From Smithella sp. (GTDB lineage Bacteria > Desulfobacterota > Syntrophia > Syntrophales > Smithellaceae), in assembly GCA_018056685.1 (NCBI GenBank), contig JAGPFC010000001.1, positions 1 through 64,000 on the forward strand: a DNA stretch of 64,000 nt, written 5' to 3'. The stretch's first letter is position 1; each line of letters begins with the position of its first letter. Positions 9,543 to 18,231 of the stretch are shown here, piece after piece. The translations under genes and the position numbers were made by a program. Below the pieces are notes generated by a model that was not told where the DNA came from, ran no database searches, and saw only the letters and a program-made list of their open reading frames with translations.

Positions 9543-9848
9543 GATAATTTATTCCTCCCTAAATTTTTTTATGATTTTAAACGTTTAATTAACGCCTTGA
9601 TACCAAAACCAAAAATGCTATAAATACTTGATACTAACGATTTTTTTTGAACAAAGGTCACAACTTGACTGAAAGTCAGAACCGCGTCGGATTTTCCCTA
9701 TCCTAAGATTTCCATGATGTCAAGAAATATTTAGAATCTTTTGCACCTGATTCGCTGGCGGAATTTCACTCTTAAAAGCAGCCGCCCTCACCCCTGAATT
9801 TCCGGAAAAATCCACCACGGATTACATCCCTGAAATCAAACAATATTC
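9543..9848. other. upstream region of acsA, no gene seen
   Basis: About 300 nt between the acsA start and the porin promoter. It is AT-rich near 9560-9650 with no convincing -35/-10 pair for acsA and no open frame with a ribosome site. The acsA promoter must lie here but I cannot place it. Confidence 0.4.
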
Positions 9849-9878
9849 TTGACAAAATAATTTAAGGTATGCTAGTTT
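9849..9878 (+). promoter_or_regulatory. sigma-70-like promoter of the porin gene
   Basis: A perfect TTGACA at 9849-9854, an 18-nt spacer, then an extended -10 (TG at 9870 with TAGTTT at 9873-9878). It leaves a leader of about 125 nt before the porin ATG. Consensus match only. Confidence 0.5.
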
Positions 9879-10011
9879 CAACACGGCATGTTATTACCCG
9901 CGATTGCATTTTTTCAAGCAATCGAAAAACATGCCGGCGACAAGGGAGCTTTGGGAAATACCCGTTTCTTAAAGCGCCATTTATTTACTCTATATAAAAA
10001 AGGAGGAAAAA

Positions 10012-11352
10012 ATGAAGAGACTTTGGTTAGTTTTGTTGTCACTGGGGCTGGTTATGGCCTTCAGTGTTTCAGCTTTAGCAGTAGATGTGAAGTTTAGCGG
10101 CGAATATTATGCCCAGGGAATGTATCTGGATAGAACCGACGTACTGGATGCCTCTGATGGCAGCGATCCCAGCACAGCTTTCTTTTTCCAGAGATTCCGC
10201 CTGGGAACGGATTTTATTGTATCTCCGTGTCTGAAACTGGTCACCCGAGTGGATATCATGGAAAGAGTGTGGGAACCTGATAATACAGGAAAAAACAGCG
10301 TCGGCACGGTAGTTGCTCAAAATATCGACACAGATGCACGTAACGTGGACTGGGATATAGCCTACATTAATTACGTCTCTCCCATCGGTCTGTTCCAGGT
10401 TGGTTATATGGAAGACTATGCATGGGGAACTGTCTGGGGCAACAGAACCACCGGACCCACCACCGGCCAGATTAAATACTTCGTTCCGATCGGACCGGTC
10501 ACGATGGTATTCGCCTACGCCAAGGAAGATGAAAACGATTATTCCATTCAGTATCCAGGGGTATTAGCGGAAGATATAGATCAAGATTCTTTCCGCGTAG
10601 GCCCGATTTTCAATTTCAAGAGTGATGCGGTAGCCGGTGAAGCCGGCGTTCTGTTTACCTATGATCCCGTGCGGCAGTACAGAACATTGCCACTTACTCC
10701 AGCTACAGCGCCTTTTAAACAAGACGTGTACACTATCCAGCCTTACTTCAAAGCCAAATTCGGCCCCGTCGCCATGCAGGGTGAATTACACTATGCTTTT
10801 GGTGAAAGAGACTACGAGACCGACTTGGTTGATGATCAGGACATCAACTCTCTGAGCGCGTGGTTGGATGCCGATGCCAATTTCGGTATGTTCAGTGTCG
10901 GTGGATCTCTTGCTTATGTACAGGGTGACGACGATCCCAATGAAATTAATAATCAACTCACCGGTGGTCGTGACTGGAATCCCTGCCTGATCATGTACAA
11001 TAACAACATGTTCTATACCTGGATTGGTCCGATGGCTGGTGGTAATAATGAAAATGTCGATGGCGAACTGACCAATGCGATCTTCGCTCAGGTTCGCGGT
11101 AGCGTAACCCCCATTCCCGAGTTGACAGCGGGAATGTCCCTTTCCTATGCGCAGGCTGACGAAGATTTTGGCGGCGACAACGACAAGGGCTTTGAAGTGG
11201 ATATTACCGGTACCTACAAAATCACCAACAACCTGTCCTATATGCTGGGCTTCGGTTACCTCTTCACCGGCGATTTCTATAAAGGCCCCACAGGAGCCGG
11301 CGAGATTGAAGACGATTACGTCGTACTCAACAAACTCACTCTGAGCTTCTAA
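10012..11352 (+). CDS. porin-like outer-membrane protein
   Basis: 446 residues with a clear signal peptide (MKRLWLVLLSLGLVMAFSVSALA, cut near 23/24). The mature part is rich in alternating aromatic/polar strands (VKFSGEYYAQGMYL, FFQRFRLGTDFIV, LKLVTRVDIMERVW, WDIAYINYVSPIGLFQVGYME) and ends VLNKLTLSF, the terminal-Phe signal for beta-barrel assembly. Size fits a 16-stranded general porin. Transcribed alone, with a promoter at 9849 and a strong terminator at 11414. GGAGG precedes the ATG. Substrate range is not readable; the many Asp/Glu in loops hint at cation preference, which is inference only. Confidence 0.8.
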   Translation: MKRLWLVLLSLGLVMAFSVSALAVDVKFSGEYYAQGMYLDRTDVLDASDGSDPSTAFFFQRFRLGTDFIVSPCLKLVTRVDIMERVWEPDNTGKNSVGTVVAQNIDTDARNVDWDIAYINYVSPIGLFQVGYMEDYAWGTVWGNRTTGPTTGQIKYFVPIGPVTMVFAYAKEDENDYSIQYPGVLAEDIDQDSFRVGPIFNFKSDAVAGEAGVLFTYDPVRQYRTLPLTPATAPFKQDVYTIQPYFKAKFGPVAMQGELHYAFGERDYETDLVDDQDINSLSAWLDADANFGMFSVGGSLAYVQGDDDPNEINNQLTGGRDWNPCLIMYNNNMFYTWIGPMAGGNNENVDGELTNAIFAQVRGSVTPIPELTAGMSLSYAQADEDFGGDNDKGFEVDITGTYKITNNLSYMLGFGYLFTGDFYKGPTGAGEIEDDYVVLNKLTLSF

Positions 11353-11413
11353 GAGAGTGATGTCCGGCTCACATTCAGGTCCAATGTGGACGGATAATTT
11401 AACCTAATGCTTG

Positions 11414-11449
11414 AACCCCGGGAGGACGGGTAACCTCCCGGGGTTTTTT
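11414..11449 (+). terminator. terminator after the porin gene
   Basis: A perfect 12-bp GC-rich stem (AACCCCGGGAGG with CCTCCCGGGGTT, loop 8 nt) followed by TTTTTT. It lies 62 nt past the porin stop. Confidence 0.9.
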
Positions 11450-11460
11450 AATGAGGCAAG

Positions 11461-11866
11461 CTGAAGACGAGTGCAACGAAGTCTGAAGCGTAAGCCGAAT
11501 TATCCTAGGAGCGAAGCGACGCAGGAAATGAGCCTTGATTTTTCGAAACGGAGTGCACGAAAAATCTTAGAGCGAACTATCCCCGAAGCGCAGCGGAGCG
11601 GGATTTGAGACTCGCTGAGAACGAGCGAAGTGAAGTTCGAAGCGTTAATCGAATTATCCTAGGAGCGAAGCGACGTAGGAAATGAGACTTGTTTAGAGCG
11701 AACGAAGTGAAGCGCGTCCCCGCCACCTGAAGGTGGCGGGATAATTTCCAATCCCGATAATTCGGGATTGGATAATTCGTCTAAAAAACTTCAATGCGCC
11801 ATGCTTTTGAAGTTTAAGACTCATTACGACCAGCAAAATTCAGTACGCTATGCTTCTGAATTTTGG
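11461..11866. repeat. cluster of modular hairpin repeats
   Basis: About 400 nt with no gene, packed with short hairpins. Type A (4-bp stem, 12-nt loop GAGYGAAGYGAA): 11465-11484 and 11619-11638. Type B (stems up to 9 bp, about 12-nt loop): 11537-11566, 11579-11604 (bulged), 11786-11815, 11835-11864. Type C short form (TCCTA / TAGGA around GGAGCGAAGCGACG): 11503-11526 and 11657-11680. Other perfect palindromes: 11719-11740 (9 bp, TGAA loop) and 11748-11771 (10 bp, CCAATCCCGA). It lies between the convergent ends of the porin and the RND-OMF gene. The same modules recur elsewhere in the window. Confidence 0.85.
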
Positions 11867-11872
11867 GTCTCA

Positions 11873-14800
11873 TTAATACTTCCCGGTCAGGATCCTTAAA
11901 TCGGTAGCGGCTATTCTGTGGTTCAACTGCGCCGCGTAATAGTCCGATTCGGCCTTTGCCACGGCGGCCCTGGCGCTGAGCACATCCGCTTCCAGATTCA
12001 ACCCCGCCTGATTCCGGTCGGTTTGAATCCTCAAGTCTTCCCGGCGAAAATCCAGTGACTTTTTAGCCACACGAATCAATTCCAAGGTCTGGGTAAGTTT
12101 GCGATGAGCCTTTTCGATGTCCGCCTGGACCTGTTCCTGTGTATTGGCCAGATTTTCTTCGGCCTGCTTCTTCAAAGCCAGGCGCTGTCTGAGAACGTAG
12201 GTATTGGAAAAAATGTCCTGAAGGTTCCATTTCATCAATACGCCGATAAATGAATTGTTTTCCGGATAGAGCGTGATACCCTCCTGATAAGTATAGCCGC
12301 CAATGGCTCCCACATCGGGCAGATAGCTGTACCGGCTTGCCTTGACCGCATGCTCCGCCTTCGTCTTATACAGACCGGCCATTTTCAGGTCATTATTATT
12401 TTTTTGCGCCGCGCTGATGATTTCGTCCAGTTGTTCATCATGAACCGGCTGCTCATCAAAGGAAACCGGATCGAGGATCAATGCCGTCGTCCAGAGCAGA
12501 CCGGTCAGGCGCTTTAAGTCAGCGGTATAATCATCAATCTGGATGTTGACTTTGAGCAGATTCTGCTCTTCATCCGCCACGTTGGCACGCAAACCTGTTG
12601 CGCTGGAACGGGTTGTTTTGCCGGCAAGAACGGCACTTTCCACATCGTAAAGTTTTCTTTGAGCCAGCAACAATTTTATTTGAGCTTCTTCTTTCTGCTT
12701 CTGCAGAATGAGCAAACCCACATAAAGTTTTTCGGCGTTTTGCTGAATCTGCAGGGTTGCCTTCGCCTGTTCCACCCGGGCAATGTCGAGTTCCGTTTTC
12801 GCGACATCAACGCCCGCACTGATTTTCGGAATCTGCGAAATCGGCTGATAAAGGACGGCGGCGGCACCGTACAGTTCATGCTCTCCCAACGCGAAATTTT
12901 TGTCCGCCGGCGGCATGGGAATATTCATGGCGCCCATGGGCAGTTCACCGAAAGCGCCGCGCGAAACGTCCAGAACCGGCGTGTTATTGTTGTACAGGTA
13001 AGCGCCGCCCAGAATCACGGATGGGAAAAATTTCACCCGGTCTTCATTCACTTTCTGCTGTTTTTCATCCACCTGCATCCGCCGGATCTTCAGCAAACGG
13101 TTGTTTTGAACCGCGAGGTCGATGGCCTTTTCCAGATTAAGCCTTTCCGGATTATTTTTTTCCGGATCTTGCCCGGCGTTGCCGTGCAGCGGCAACAAAA
13201 ACAGGACCGTAAATATCAGCATCGCGACGGAATTCTGTTTAATGATCGTCTTCGCCTGCCCGTCATTTCCTTTAAGCAGGTCTTTCTTATCAGCAGGTTT
13301 CACAAACTGCGCGTAAAGAACCGGCACCAGCAGCAGGGAGATGACCATACCGAACATCAGCCCCACGGCAATCACACTGGCCAGTGGGCTCCACATCGGC
13401 GAGCCCGAGAGAATCATGGGCAGAACGCCGATGGCCGCCGCGCTCGCCGTCAGAAAAATAGGGCGCAATCTTCTCTTCCCGGCTTCCAGAGCGGCCGTGG
13501 GAATGGATTCGCCTTTGCGTAAAAGTTCGTTGGCGTGATCGATCAGGATAATGGCGTTTCTCACCACCAAACCGGACAAGCTCATCAGTCCCACGAAAGC
13601 CGTGAATCCGAAAGAGTTGCGGGTCATGAGCAATCCCAGCAACGCTCCGAAAACGCTCAACGGAATGGTCAGCATGACAATCGATGATTCCTTGAGATTC
13701 CGGAACTGGAACAGGAGCACGAGAAAAATCAGCAGCAGGCTGATGCCTAGAGCCAGACGCATTTCAGAAAATGTTTCCAGCCTGTTTTCGTATTCTCCGC
13801 CGTATTCGATTTTGTAGCCGACGGGTAGGGTCAGGCCGTCAATGTCCGGCCTGATTTTTTTCAGCAGTTCGGAGGCCAGAACGCCCTCGGCCGGTTCGCA
13901 CAGAACCGTCAGGGTGCGCAGGCCGTTGCGGTGCATAATCCGTCCGGTATGCCACTGAGGTTCCAGCGTGGCGATCTGACGAAGCGGCACCGCGGCGCCG
14001 GTGACCGGTGACGTCAGATACATATTTTGCAGATCGTCAAAATTGCGACGGTTCTGTTCATCCAGGCGCAGCAGGATCTCCACCGGTTTGTTGCCTTCAT
14101 ACAGGGTGGATACCGGGGCGCCGGTGAATCCGGCATAGACGGACCGGGCAACGGCCGTCGTGGTGAATCCCAGCCGTTCGGCGCTGTCTTTGAGCCCGAT
14201 GGCAACGCCATAATAATCCTCTTTGAAATCGCTACGGACAAAGGCCGTCATTCCCGTCTTTTGAACAATCTCCTTAATCCGGCCGGCCGTTTCTTTCAGT
14301 GTTGTCAGATCATCGCCGACAATCCGGATTTCCACGGGCGTGACATAAGATTTTCCCTGCTGGAGAAGCCTGGCCTGGATATTTCCCTCCGGCACCTCCC
14401 GGTTAGCTTTGGCGTTTAATTCCAATCGTAATTGCCGCGTTTCCTCATCGGTCTTCGTATTGATCAGGATTTGCGCGAAATTTTCCACCGGCGGTTCGGG
14501 GGTGAAATTATAATAAAAGCGGGGCGCGCTGGCGCCGATAAACGTGGCATATGAAACAACCCGCGAGTCATTTTTAATCAGGTTTTGAATTTTTAAAATG
14601 GCCTGTTCGGTTTTCTCCAGTTTTGTGCCGGTCGGCATCCACAGATCCACGACAAACTGATTGCGCTCGGCGGCCGGGAAAAATTTCTGCGGCACCACCT
14701 GGTATAACAGAGCCGCCAGCACCAGACTTGACAGACAGCCGGCAACCGTTAAGGCGGGATGAGCCATGCACCAGGAGATCGTTTTGTTGTATACGTCCTG

Positions 14801-16345
14801 CATGACGTTCAGCATGGAAAATTTTTTCTTTTCCGGCAGGGCTTCCGCGGAGGAATCGCGAATCCCTTTTTTGATAAAGGTCATACATAAAATCGGTGTG
14901 AACAGCATGGCCACGATAAATGACGATGAAAGGGCGATGGCGACGGTCAGCGGCAGCGCGATGATGAATTCCCGGACCATGCCGGTTAAAATCACCAGCG
15001 GCAGAAAAGCCGCGATAATAGCCAGAGTGGCCGTCAGAATCGGGATCACCAGCTCGGTGGCGCTGAGCCAGGCGGCGGTCTGCCTTTCGATGCCCTTGTC
15101 CAGAAGCTCCACATAATTATCGGCAACGACGATGGCGTCATCTACCACCATCCCCAGCACCACGATCAGGGACGCCAGGGAAACCTGATGCAGTTCAATG
15201 CCGATGGCATGCATGACCGCAAACGTCACGGCAATCGTCATAGGAATGGCCGCGGCGGCAACAGCAGCGACACGGAACGGCAGCAGAAGCACAATGACCA
15301 CCAGCACAGCAACAATCGCCATCAGGAACTCGCGCAGGAACTGGCTGACGTTCTTATCGACGATCCTGGGCTGATTGACAATCGTGGTCAGCTTGACGCC
15401 GGATGGAAGCCGTTTGGCTGTCTGAGCCAGCCTTTTGTCCACCTCTTTGCCGAACGCAACAATGTTGTTGCCCTCGTGCATCTGTACGGCCAGCAGCATG
15501 GTGTTGTGTCCGTTCACCATCGCCCTGCACGTCGGCTCCTGGTAACGCCGTTCGATACGGGCCACATCTTTCAGACGAACCACCTGCCCTGTTTTGGCGG
15601 TGCCAATAATCTGATCCGCGATTTCGTCCGCGGTTTTGTAATATCCCTGACTGTGCAGGACTACTTTCGTATCGGCGGTTTTGACGTCGCCTGTGGGACC
15701 GATGTCATTTTGCGACTGCAGCACCTGCATGACCTTCGCAAAAGAAATGCCGTACTGGCTTAAGCGGGCGCTGTCAGACGTGATGACGATCTGTTCTTTC
15801 TGCTCGCCGATGCGTTTGATTTTCGAAACCGCCTTGATGGTTTTGAGATTGTCTTCCAGTTGCAGAATATAGTCTCTTAACCGGGCATCATCGGGCCGGT
15901 CCATTTCGACGGCAATCAGGAGCGCCTCTGTGTCGCCGAATTCATAATTGACGAAAGGACCCTGCACACCCGGCGGCAGATTGACCGCTTTCAGAACGAG
16001 CAGCTGATGGTTCAGCTTGCTCCAGAACGTATCGAGATTTTCGACATTGTCATTGACCCAGACATTGATAATCGTAACGCCGTCGCGTGTCATGGAAATC
16101 GTTTTCTCTTTTTTGACTTCTTCGTACTGAAACAGGTATTGTTCCAGCTTTTTGGTTACCTGTTCCTCAACCTGCAACGAATTGGCGCCGGGATAATAGG
16201 CAATGACCTGACCGATACGAACATGGATTTTAGCGTCTTCACGCCGCGGCATGGACATCAGGGAATAGACACCGACGATAAAAGCCAGAACCAGAACCGA
16301 AATGGTCACCTGCGGATATTTGAGAGATTTTTTGACAAAATTCAT
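11873..16345 (-). CDS. RND efflux permease fused to a TolC-like outer-membrane channel
   Basis: One uninterrupted frame of 1490 residues. Residues 1-1025 are an AcrB-type RND permease: an N-terminal helix, two large periplasmic loops, TM4 with the proton-relay Asp pair D402/D403 (GMVVDDAIVVADN), and TM10 with R929 where AcrB has K940. Residues 1039-1052 form a second signal-like hydrophobic segment ending LHGNAGQ. Residues 1066-1490 are a TolC/OMF domain with long alpha-helical repeats. RND and OMF are normally separate proteins. It follows the adaptor gene by 5 nt in a marR-MFP-RND operon. Likely exports drugs, metabolites or solvents. An assembly error is unlikely because the frame is intact across the joint. 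Confidence 0.9.
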   Translation of the reverse strand: MNFVKKSLKYPQVTISVLVLAFIVGVYSLMSMPRREDAKIHVRIGQVIAYYPGANSLQVEEQVTKKLEQYLFQYEEVKKEKTISMTRDGVTIINVWVNDNVENLDTFWSKLNHQLLVLKAVNLPPGVQGPFVNYEFGDTEALLIAVEMDRPDDARLRDYILQLEDNLKTIKAVSKIKRIGEQKEQIVITSDSARLSQYGISFAKVMQVLQSQNDIGPTGDVKTADTKVVLHSQGYYKTADEIADQIIGTAKTGQVVRLKDVARIERRYQEPTCRAMVNGHNTMLLAVQMHEGNNIVAFGKEVDKRLAQTAKRLPSGVKLTTIVNQPRIVDKNVSQFLREFLMAIVAVLVVIVLLLPFRVAAVAAAAIPMTIAVTFAVMHAIGIELHQVSLASLIVVLGMVVDDAIVVADNYVELLDKGIERQTAAWLSATELVIPILTATLAIIAAFLPLVILTGMVREFIIALPLTVAIALSSSFIVAMLFTPILCMTFIKKGIRDSSAEALPEKKKFSMLNVMQDVYNKTISWCMAHPALTVAGCLSSLVLAALLYQVVPQKFFPAAERNQFVVDLWMPTGTKLEKTEQAILKIQNLIKNDSRVVSYATFIGASAPRFYYNFTPEPPVENFAQILINTKTDEETRQLRLELNAKANREVPEGNIQARLLQQGKSYVTPVEIRIVGDDLTTLKETAGRIKEIVQKTGMTAFVRSDFKEDYYGVAIGLKDSAERLGFTTTAVARSVYAGFTGAPVSTLYEGNKPVEILLRLDEQNRRNFDDLQNMYLTSPVTGAAVPLRQIATLEPQWHTGRIMHRNGLRTLTVLCEPAEGVLASELLKKIRPDIDGLTLPVGYKIEYGGEYENRLETFSEMRLALGISLLLIFLVLLFQFRNLKESSIVMLTIPLSVFGALLGLLMTRNSFGFTAFVGLMSLSGLVVRNAIILIDHANELLRKGESIPTAALEAGKRRLRPIFLTASAAAIGVLPMILSGSPMWSPLASVIAVGLMFGMVISLLLVPVLYAQFVKPADKKDLLKGNDGQAKTIIKQNSVAMLIFTVLFLLPLHGNAGQDPEKNNPERLNLEKAIDLAVQNNRLLKIRRMQVDEKQQKVNEDRVKFFPSVILGGAYLYNNNTPVLDVSRGAFGELPMGAMNIPMPPADKNFALGEHELYGAAAVLYQPISQIPKISAGVDVAKTELDIARVEQAKATLQIQQNAEKLYVGLLILQKQKEEAQIKLLLAQRKLYDVESAVLAGKTTRSSATGLRANVADEEQNLLKVNIQIDDYTADLKRLTGLLWTTALILDPVSFDEQPVHDEQLDEIISAAQKNNNDLKMAGLYKTKAEHAVKASRYSYLPDVGAIGGYTYQEGITLYPENNSFIGVLMKWNLQDIFSNTYVLRQRLALKKQAEENLANTQEQVQADIEKAHRKLTQTLELIRVAKKSLDFRREDLRIQTDRNQAGLNLEADVLSARAAVAKAESDYYAAQLNHRIAATDLRILTGKY

Positions 16346-16350
16346 AGGCG

Positions 16351-17382
16351 TTATTTGAATGTGATGGGAGAACCGTCGTTTAATTTATGCTGACCGCCGA
16401 CAACAATCATTTCACCCGGGGCGATACCGGAGATGATCTCAATATTGTTTCCCGTCATCTGCCCCAGGGAGACTTTGCGTTTGAAAGCCTGAGATTTTTT
16501 CTCATCGACGACAAAAACACAGGCCGAATTATCCAAGTCGCGCAAAACGGCTTCCGCGGGAACAGCGATGGTTTCAGTTGGCTGCCCCGAAGCGATTTTG
16601 ACTTCCGCCGTCATGCCCGGACGAATTTTCAAACCGGGATTTTTCAGTTCAATTTTGACGTTAAAAGCCCGCGTTGTCGGCTCGGAAACCGAACCCACCT
16701 CAATGATTCTGCCGGTCATGGTGGAATCAACCGCTGCGATGTCTATTCGTGCCTCAGCGCCGATTTTCACCTTCTGTAAATCAGCTTCCGGGATGGAGGC
16801 AATCACCTTGACCCGGCTGATATCAGAGAGAACAAACAGCGGCATGCCGGCGCTGATAATTTCACCCGTTTCCGCTCCTTTTTTTAACAGTACGCCCTGA
16901 AAGGGCGCGTATAATCGGGTGTCGAGCAGATTTTTGTTTTGCAGTTGCTGTTGCGCCCGGGCCGCTTTCAGCGCGTTGGATATTTTACTGAAATCTCCCT
17001 CTGATAAACTTTTCCTTTCGTGCATGACGCTCAACCGGTTAAATTCATCTTGAACCTGCGCCAGATTGGCGTCGGCCATCTCTTTGGCGATCCGGTAATT
17101 TTCCGGATCCAGACTGGCCAGCAGTTTTCCGGCGCCGATGGTCACCCCTTCCTCACCGGCGATATAATTTATTTTCCCCGCGACCAGGAACCCCAGACGC
17201 GCCGTCTTGTTCCCTTCAATATTGCCGCTGGCTGATATTTCCCGATTGATTGACACTCGTTCCACTCTTTGGGATATGACGGGCACGGGATCCATCGCCT
17301 TCTTATTAACCGGTTCTCCCGTACAATTATTCATCATCAAAGCGGTCAATATGAATAATAAAGACAAAATGCTTTTTTTCAT
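16351..17382 (-). CDS. periplasmic adaptor lipoprotein of the RND pump (MFP/HlyD family)
   Basis: About 343 residues from MKKSILSLLFILTALMMNNC, a lipoprotein signal with Cys 20 as lipidation site. The mature part has the lipoyl/barrel-sandwich halves (ISASGNIEGNKTARLGFLVAGKI and YAPFQGVLLKKGAETGEIISAG), an alpha-helical hairpin between them, a beta-barrel (VKVIASIPEADLQKVKIGAEARI) and the membrane-proximal end. It bridges the RND permease and the outer-membrane channel, here fused into one downstream protein. An alternative start at 17418, also with a GGAG site, would add 12 residues. The start chosen gives a standard lipoprotein signal. Confidence 0.88.
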   Translation of the reverse strand: MKKSILSLLFILTALMMNNCTGEPVNKKAMDPVPVISQRVERVSINREISASGNIEGNKTARLGFLVAGKINYIAGEEGVTIGAGKLLASLDPENYRIAKEMADANLAQVQDEFNRLSVMHERKSLSEGDFSKISNALKAARAQQQLQNKNLLDTRLYAPFQGVLLKKGAETGEIISAGMPLFVLSDISRVKVIASIPEADLQKVKIGAEARIDIAAVDSTMTGRIIEVGSVSEPTTRAFNVKIELKNPGLKIRPGMTAEVKIASGQPTETIAVPAEAVLRDLDNSACVFVVDEKKSQAFKRKVSLGQMTGNNIEIISGIAPGEMIVVGGQHKLNDGSPITFK

Positions 17383-17507
17383 GTTCGGTTTTTCTCCCTG
17401 CTCGCTTTTGTGGATCATGCTTCTTACTCCATTTGGTCACATCATCGTTTTAAGAAGGATTGAATGTCAATAAAGAAGCTGACATGAAGCTATCATCCTT
17501 AAGTATT

Positions 17508-17954
17508 TCATGCCATGATATTTGCCTCGATCCGGCGTAAAATTGCCTTAAATAGATCCAGTTCTTTTTTTGTCAATCCTTTCAGTATTCTCTCACGTTC
17601 CTGATGGATCAGGGGCACTCTGGATGCACAAAATTCCCTGCCTTTGGCGGATAACGTAATCAAATAACTTCTTCTGTCCATCACATTATCGGCTCTCTGA
17701 ACGTAGGCTTTCTGTTCCAGTTTATCAATCATCCGGGTGATATTGGGATGGTCGTTGAGAATTTTGTCCGCCAGTTCCCTCTGGGTCTGACCGTCTTTCA
17801 CATACAACCGCAACAGGATAAAAAACTGTTCCGGCGTCAAATGTTCTTCATCAATTTTTAATTTTTGCTGAAGAAAATGTCTTAATAATCTTCCTGATCG
17901 ATAGACCTTATAGGTTATCGTCTCATCAAGTTCGGATAATATATTATCCTTCAT
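17508..17954 (-). CDS. MarR-family transcriptional regulator
   Basis: 148 residues with the MarR winged-helix: HLTPEQFFILLRLYVKDGQTQRELADKILNDHPNITRMIDKLEQKAYVQR followed by the wing residues DRRSYLITLSAKG (about 113-125), flanked by helical dimerisation segments. It is first in the operon before the adaptor and RND-OMF genes (89-nt gap). It most likely represses the pump and itself through the inverted repeat at 17981-17992 in its own promoter, releasing on ligand binding. The ligand is unknown. Confidence 0.9.
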   Translation of the reverse strand: MKDNILSELDETITYKVYRSGRLLRHFLQQKLKIDEEHLTPEQFFILLRLYVKDGQTQRELADKILNDHPNITRMIDKLEQKAYVQRADNVMDRRSYLITLSAKGREFCASRVPLIHQERERILKGLTKKELDLFKAILRRIEANIMA

Positions 17955-17980
17955 TGTGTTACCCTTTTACACGTAATTAG

Positions 17981-18028
17981 TTGCCTTGGCAATAGTTGCC
18001 AGCTTAATGATATTTTTACAAATGTCAA
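17981..18028 (-). promoter_or_regulatory. promoter with MarR-type operator upstream of marR
   Basis: On the minus strand TTGACA (18023-18028) is followed after 16 nt by TAAGCT (18001-18006). Immediately downstream lies the perfect inverted repeat TTGCCTTGGCAA (17981-17992), with a further TTGCC half-site at 17996-18000. Palindromes of this kind next to marR genes are typical autoregulatory operators. A regulator bound here would cover the transcription start. Confidence 0.65.
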
Positions 18029-18231
18029 GTATTTTAAAATGGGATCATTTCTCAAGATTGATTTTCTAAAATGGCTTTCTCATCAAGATGCAAACCATTT
18101 TTGACTAATCGCTGCAAGATGTGCTAAAGATTTTCACCGGGAACCGAAGCCATGGCCTCGCCGGCGGAGATGTCCCACGGTAATCGAGACGGAGATTCCG
18201 CGGTAAAAATTTTTTAAAAGGATTATTTGTC

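Noticed and set aside
11461..11866. Possible CRISPR array
   Set aside because: Repeat units differ in sequence and spacing, there are no unique spacers of constant size, and no cas genes are present.
13220..13280. Frameshift or assembly joint between RND and OMF genes
   Set aside because: The frame is continuous with no stop, and there is no good ribosome site for a separate OMF start; treated as a genuine fusion pending read checks.
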